64,000 nucleotides of DNA from Mikania micrantha (lineage: Eukaryota > Streptophyta > Magnoliopsida > Asterales > Asteraceae): positions 2,046,001-2,110,000 of the forward strand of contig CM018686.1 in assembly GCA_009363875.1 (NCBI GenBank), read 5' to 3'. The notes beneath the pieces were generated by a model, which saw only the letters and a list, made by a program, of their open reading frames with translations, had not been told where the DNA came from and made no database searches. Below are positions 58,339 to 64,000 of this stretch, piece by piece. The translations under genes and the position numbers were made by a program. How positions within the stretch are numbered: the stretch's first letter is position 1; every line of letters starts with the position of its first letter.

Positions 58339-58644
58339 GGGTGGTATCAGAGCCACAGGTTATAGAGAATTAGGTTGACTTAGAGACCTAGACTATAACC
58401 ATAGGCTCGAATAGTGACACAGAGAGCACCGACACATTAATATTGAACAAAACTTGTTTTGAATTAAGCCAGGATAATCAGGTGGTACAAATTCCAGTTA
58501 TGAGTGGCCAGCATAACTGAAATTTGCAACACGTGTGCATTCTAGTTTGATTTAATTCAAGCAAAACACTAACAATAGTAATGACGAATAGTTGCGTTAA
58601 GATAGGAGGACGTCTCATATCATGTTTATGTTGAATATTTTATT
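58339..58644 (+). repeat. Second copy of C leader after LTR2
   Basis: 306 bases matching 49530-49835 with two substitutions seen, including the primer site. The copy breaks off inside the leader at TTGAATATTTTATT. Confidence 0.92.
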
Positions 58645-59225
58645 AAGATACGAGCACACATGTTCGTGTTCGTTCATTTAAAATCAACCTAACATGAACA
58701 CGAACACATTATTAAGAAAATGGATATGTTTGTGTTCATTCTTTAATAAATTAAATGAACTATTCATGAACATAAATGAACATAAACGAACTAAAATAAA
58801 CGAACAAACATAAACGGACATTTTTTTAATACCATTGAACAATCATAAATGAACATGAACACTATTGAAAAAATATAAATGAACACAATTGAATAAGTAT
58901 AAACGAGCACAAATGACAAGTCTCTTAAATGTAAATATATATCATTCATAAATTAGTCATTTAACCAACAAACTAACATTACATAGTTAACGAACATAAA
59001 TGAACATTAACGAACACAAATAAACGAACATAAATAAACGAACATAACCGAACTGTTCATGAACATAAATAAACGAGCACAAGGTGTGTTGATGTTCGTT
59101 CATTTAATTAAACGAACACAAATTTTATGTTTGTGTTCGTTCATTTATTAAATAAACGTACATAAACAGACTTCTTACCGAACAATACACGAACAGTTCA
59201 TGAACTCTTCAGTTAGTTTACAGGC
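58645..59225. repeat. GAACATAAA-rich repeat, MITE-like
   Basis: Dense short repeats of CGAACATAAATGAAC and its complement (TGTTCGTTCATTTA), able to pair extensively. It ends TTAGTTTACAGGCCTAAG. I recall such sequences as dispersed non-autonomous DNA elements in plants, but the termini and target duplication are not resolved here. Confidence 0.5.
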
Positions 59226-61739
59226 CTAAGAACTATTGAAGAAGGAGAGGAAGATTAACACGATTCAAATACTGAACATTCTGATGTTAGTAAACCTAAG
59301 AAAAAGAAGAATAAGGTGGAAGGAAAAGGTTGCAGTTATCGAACCTTCCAAAACTATGGACCTCTAGCATTCTATGGAAGTGAAGGAGCCATAGTTTCTC
59401 TTAGATGGTTAGAGAAAATGGAAGATGTCATCCCCAATAGCAAGTGTGCTAATGAACATAACGGAATGGTGGAATGCAGTGCTAAAAAGTAAAGGTAGGG
59501 AAGCAACATATGTGATGTCTTGGGACGAGTTCTCTGAATTAGTTACAAGATGATTCCGCCTCCTAAATGAGAAAGAGAAATTGGAAACAAAATTCCTAGG
59601 TCATAAAATGGTGGGAACAGATATCCAGAGCTATACTACCAAGATTTATGAGTATGCACGATTAGTCTCGAATCTTGCAACTCCTGAATCTGCTTTGATT
59701 ACCTGTTTTATACGGGGATTAGCTGAAGAAATTCGCGACATGGTTAAGGCAGTGATGCCCAGAAACATGGATTCTACTGTAGAAATTGCAAGTTTGATGA
59801 CCAATGGTATGGTAAGGAAATATGAAGAGAGGAAACAGAAGGAAGCAGCTCATAAGACCACTTTGGAGATGAAAAAGGTCAAAAGGAATTCTGGGAAGAG
59901 GTTTGATAAAAAGATTGTTCTAAATGTGTAACCCGAGTGTAAAAGTTGCAGGAAGAGGCATCTAGGAAAATGCAAATTTGAAAGTATAGCTTTTTGTAAC
60001 AACTGCAAAATCTCGGGGCATTCAATTGAAAATTGTTTCAAGAAACAAGGACCAATTGTTTGTTATAATTGTGGAGAAATATGACATTTTTGGTCTGAAT
60101 GTCCCAAGCTAAAACCTGTTGGTGTGAAAACTGATGGAAAAGCCAAAAAGAATGTCTGAGCATTCATGTTGAACACTCGAGAAGCTGTTCAAATACCGGA
60201 TGTTGTTAACGATACGTTTCTATTAAACAATACTTATGCTAAAGTAATGTTTGATTCTGGAGCAAGTCTAAGCTTTATAGACTATAAGTTTTGCAATTTA
60301 TTAAACATACCTTTAACCAAGTTAGGTAACGTATATGAAGTAGAAACAACTAACGGTGACCTGATTAAGGTTACGAAATCCTTAACGACTGTAAAATTAC
60401 TCTATCAGGTCATCATTTTTCTATTCAGCTATTGCCTATCACCTTAGCTGGTTTAGACGTTGTTCTCGGTATGGATTGGGTAACAACCAACCAAGCCCAT
60501 ATAATTTGTGACAAAAAGGCAATTCAACCCCATGCAACTACTTGGAATATGATTATGATTCAAGGAGAAAAAGCTCCTAATCAATTAATATCATATCAGC
60601 GATTAAGAGTTAAATTGTCTACGAAACGGATGCATTGCATATTTAGTTTCTTTATCGACTAACAAGCTGGAAAAGAAAATAGAAGATGTACCAGTTGTAG
60701 CCAAATATGCAGACGTATTTCCAGATAAATTACCAGGAATACCGCCAGAGTGAGAAGTTAGGTCAAAATCGAGCTCATACCAGGTGCAACCCATATTGCC
60801 AAATCACCTTACAGATTGGCATCAACAGAAATGAACAAATTGAAGAAACAACTAGAAGACTTATTAGAAAAAGGATTCATTCGGCCTAGCTCATCCCTTT
60901 GGGGGGCCCCAATTTTATTTGTCAAAAAGAAGGATGGTTCGATGAGAATGTGCATAGATTATTGAGAACTCAACAAGATGACTATTAAAATCGATATCCC
61001 CTCGCTAGAATCGATGACCTGTTTGATCAACTACTGGGAGCCGGTCATTTTTCCAAATTCGATCTTCGATCGGGTTGTCATGCCATTCTGTCTCACTAAT
61101 GCTCCAGCAGCTTTCATGGATATGATGAATCGAATTTGCAAGCCTTTTCTAAATAAGTTTATGGTAGTCTTCATTGACGATATCCAAACTATTCTAAAAC
61201 TTGTGAAGACCATTCTAATCATCTTAGAATTTTACTTGAACTCTTACGCCAAGAATAATTGTATGCCAAATTTTCAAAATGTGCGTTTTGGCTTCCAGAA
61301 GTACAATTTCTCGGCCATGTCATAAATGCAAGTGGTATTCAAGTAGATCCTTCAAAAATTGAAGCCATTTCAAAATGGAAAACTAAAACCCCCAATGAAG
61401 TTCATATTATCGTCGGCTCTTTCAAAACTTTTCCCGAATTGCTATTCCCTTATTGCTTTAATGCAAAAATCTGCAAAATATGAATGGGGACCCAAGCAAG
61501 ACAAAGCTTTTGAAACGCTTAATAAAAATTAACGAACACACCAATTCTAGCTTTGTCTGATGGTGCTGACGACTTTGTCTTTTATTGTGATGCATCATGC
61601 ACCGGCCTTGGGCGTGTATAATGCAAAAAATAAAGTCATTGCTTACGCTTCACGACAATTAAAAACTCATGAAAAGAATTACACAACCCATGACCTCGAA
61701 TTAGGTGCCATAATATTTGCACTAAAGTTTAAAGAAGAT
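59226..61739 (+). pseudogene. Relic G: decayed Ty3 gag-pol
   Basis: Fragments in changing frames: gag (VSLRWLEKME near 59400; KFLGHKMVGTDIQSYTTK, 59581-59931), zinc knuckles (CNNCKISGHSIENC, CYNCGEI then a stop), protease FDSGAS (60166-60447), GLDVVLGMDWV (60432-), reverse transcriptase (from about 60760) and RNase H (VIAYASRQLKTHEKNYTTHD). About 78 bases are missing from reverse transcriptase near 61075, between LRSG and VMPF. No LTR is attached. It continues at 63966 after the inserted LTR. Confidence 0.85.
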
Positions 61740-63960
61740 TGAGAGGCCCCGAATCCCAGGAGTCCCCTCGGTTGGCAAACATCAAAACCCATAGTCCTTA
61801 AAACATACTTACTTTATTACAACAGCGGAATTTAAGGTGATTATACAAATCTAAACAAACATTTTCACATAACCCACGTCTCTATAGTTCTATTACATAG
61901 CCAGTTATGCTAGGGTATGCCACGAGCCTTACTGCAATTCTTCCTCAATACCATTCAACCTGACATGCATGCTAAAACAAGTCAGCTTTCGCTGGTGAGT
62001 TCTAAGTTAACTTTTCATAAAAATAAAATCTTTATAGTACACAAAGCATCAGTATTCATTGTTGACCGAAGTCAACAATCTCAATCCTGCGAAACATATA
62101 ACATTTCATATACATAGCATACATGACATCATAAAATCAATCACACACTGCATAAACGTAGCCTGACAAGACTTCTTAAACTACCAACCCGAAGTTGATA
62201 ACTTATACATGCACAAGATTTCCTTAACTGGCGACACACAGTCGGCAGGCCTGTTCTTGCACAGGACTTATGCCTGTTCTTGCACAGGACTTTTTAAACC
62301 ATCAACCGAAATTGACGGCTCATACCGGTACAAGACTTCTTGACATACATCATTCATACATAACATGGTTTAAGGCGTGAAACCATCATAATCATAAACG
62401 GTCTTTCGCACCGCAGTGCTCAGGTTTTGCCCAACCGCAGCCGTGACTTTATTATCACATTTCCTGCTCGACCTCGGTCGATGTTTTTTTTTTTTTCAAA
62501 AATCATTTTCCTTCTCAACCTCAGTTGAGAATTCAAACATTCTTTATACTCTCAACCGCAATTGAGACTTAAAACAGTATTTACTTTAAAACATTATTTA
62601 CTTGAAAACATTATTTACCTGACCTTAATCATGTTAGCGTCACTTTCATACAATAACTTCACAACTTGAACATTCTTTACTTTAACATATTCTCTTATCT
62701 GACCGTAGCCAGATAAAACAATCATTTACATAAAATAACTTTATAACATGCATATCAGCCCTAAAACTTTAAAATAGTAAAAGAGGGCTCATAGAACTCA
62801 CCTGATCTATGCTTCTATCGTACAATTTTAGCTCCTCAATTCTTATCTTACGTAACCGCCAATTTCCTAATAACATCAGTACCCTAATGGGATTACTTAA
62901 CGTATCTTTATATTTTACGGTATTGACTCGAGTCTTTAATTGGACAACATGACGGCTTATGCTTTTCGGTTTTCTTAAAAATATTTGGGCAGTATTTCGG
63001 CTTATAAAACTTTATTTTAGAGTTTTAAATTGGACAGATCCTCGTCTTATAAATATATATTTTTATAAAATATTTGGGCAGCATCTCAGCATACTCCGTG
63101 TTTTACAAAAATATTGAAAATAGCCTCCACGCATAATATTAGTGAGGTTTTAAACAAACAATATCTCGACCATACTAATTAAATAATTATTTTAAAATAA
63201 GAGTATAATAGGTGGTTACCTCAAAGTAGCTCGTACCAATGCTCGCTTAACAATCTTTGAACGAAATTCTAGTAACTACCGTACCCGCTCAAGGATTTTA
63301 GGAGGATATTTTGACAGAGTTTTGTTACTTAAGAGAAATGAATATTTGATCGTCGAACTACATCTATTTATAGATGTAAATTTCCTTCGTCATTAAGAAA
63401 GAATATATATATATATACGGTCAAGTTCAACGTATTTACATTTCGACATATGTTTAATTGATTATTTTATTATTATTTTATTATTTTATTATTATTATTA
63501 TTATATTATTATAATTAATTTAGCTTAAATCTTGTTTTTCACTTATAACTTTTTGCATCTGATGTTTTAAAAACTTTCGAATATGCCGTTGAAATCTACT
63601 AATTATTCTCTACATTTCTACCCAAGTTTCGTTGAAAACGGAGTAGGGTCAAAAATAATATATTTTAATATTCACGAGCTTATATCTTGTTCATACATTA
63701 TCGTATAACGGTCCGGCTTATATTAATGTGATCGTAATTACTTCAGGATTGTTCATAAAAATTTCGAACCCAAACGGTCACAGAAATTTTTACACGTTAT
63801 TAATAGGCTTTATAACGTGTCCATACCTTACCAGATATTTTTATCGTTTATATCCTTTTGATCATAATTACTTTACGAACGTTTATATAAATTTTGGACA
63901 TAAACGGTTACCGAAAGTTCGCACGTTTATTATTAGGTTGCTAAATTTTAGGTTGTTACA
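61740..63960 (-). repeat. Chimeric solo LTR with AAGAT target duplication
   Basis: 2221 bp, TGAGAGGCCCC...GGTTGTTACA on the plus strand, flanked by perfect AAGAT (61735-61739 and 63961-63965). The part 62990-63960 is almost identical to LTR A (about 3550-4416). The part 61740-62800 is the reverse complement of LTR B (about 5840-6977), including the small CCTGT..ACAGG hairpins near 62250. It therefore joins the element-5' half of A to the 3' half of B, and moved as such. Confidence 0.92.
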
Positions 63961-63965
63961 AAGAT

Positions 63966-64000
63966 GGACAGAGACTTTAAATGATTATGACTGTGAAATC
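63966..64000 (+). pseudogene. Relic G continues: RNase H fragment
   Basis: After the duplication the plus strand reads on as a Ty3 RNase H piece (WTETLNDYDCEI), matching RRWVELLNDYDCEI in element C. Compared with C roughly 95 bases between ALK and RRW, including the TDHKS catalytic Asp, are missing at the join. Confidence 0.8.

Larger units (their letters stand above)
47474..58644 (+). mobile_element. Element C: Tekay-like, LTR-internal-LTR-partial internal
   Basis: LTRs 47474-49529 and 56278-58338 enclose a full set of domains. After the second LTR the first 306 bases of the internal region (primer site and leader) appear again, up to 58644. Left flank is AAGGA; no matching copy exists at the right. 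This layout arises by unequal recombination between LTRs of two copies, followed by truncation. Reading frames carry at least five stops and a frameshift. Confidence 0.9.

Overview
The window looks like AT-rich nuclear DNA of a flowering plant, probably a eudicot. The signs are Ty3 chromovirus (Tekay-like) and Ty1/copia retroelements primed by initiator-Met tRNA, PIF/Harbinger and Helitron-type DNA elements, U12-free GT-AG introns, and one plastid-targeted plant gene. The LTR style resembles Asteraceae, but that is only an inference. Almost everything is transposable element, much of it nested. I see no rRNA, tRNA, CRISPR array or prokaryotic gene.

Left part (1-20.8 kb). Element A (1-4416, minus) is a Ty3 element cut by the window edge. 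A solo LTR, B (4660-6977, plus), has a perfect AATAG duplication. LTR D (7007 onward, plus) is split by element E (8348-20191, minus, 11.8 kb, TACTC duplication). E has nearly identical 3.03-kb LTRs, an extra pre-gag reading frame and an almost open gag-pol with a chromodomain-like tail. Its few frameshifts each look like one base missing from a homopolymer.

Middle part (20.8-41.7 kb). Two head-to-tail Helitron-like blocks (about 21386-28730 and 28731-37502) carry TAA-flanked Harbinger-type elements and unidentified exon fragments. They also hold a non-autonomous copia element of LTR-gag-LTR form with apparently identical LTRs (23707-26011) and a 3.9-kb inverted repeat (31660-35530). One Harbinger derivative (29662-31453) keeps only its Myb/SANT-like gene. 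At 38779-41643 (minus) lies the one convincing host gene: eight exons, 297 codons, a probable plastid-targeted DUF3531 protein, with a SINE in intron 1 marked by a 15-bp target duplication.

Right part (41.7-64 kb). A solo LTR related to E (43096-45259, minus) is followed by the 5' end of element F (to 47473, plus). F is interrupted by element C (47474-58644, plus), arranged LTR-internal-LTR-partial internal. C's reading frames carry several stops and its protease Asp is changed to Asn. A decayed Ty3 relic G (59226-61739, resuming at 63966) is interrupted by a solo LTR (61740-63960, AAGAT duplication). That LTR is a chimera: one half matches LTR A and the other matches LTR B.

The most interesting signals are the modular exchange among LTR families with a shared GCGGTACGC palindrome, a possible 78-nt intron inside gag of E, pre-gag reading frames, the 3.9-kb inverted repeat, the LTR-gag-LTR copia element, and a pattern of single-base homopolymer losses that may be assembly error.
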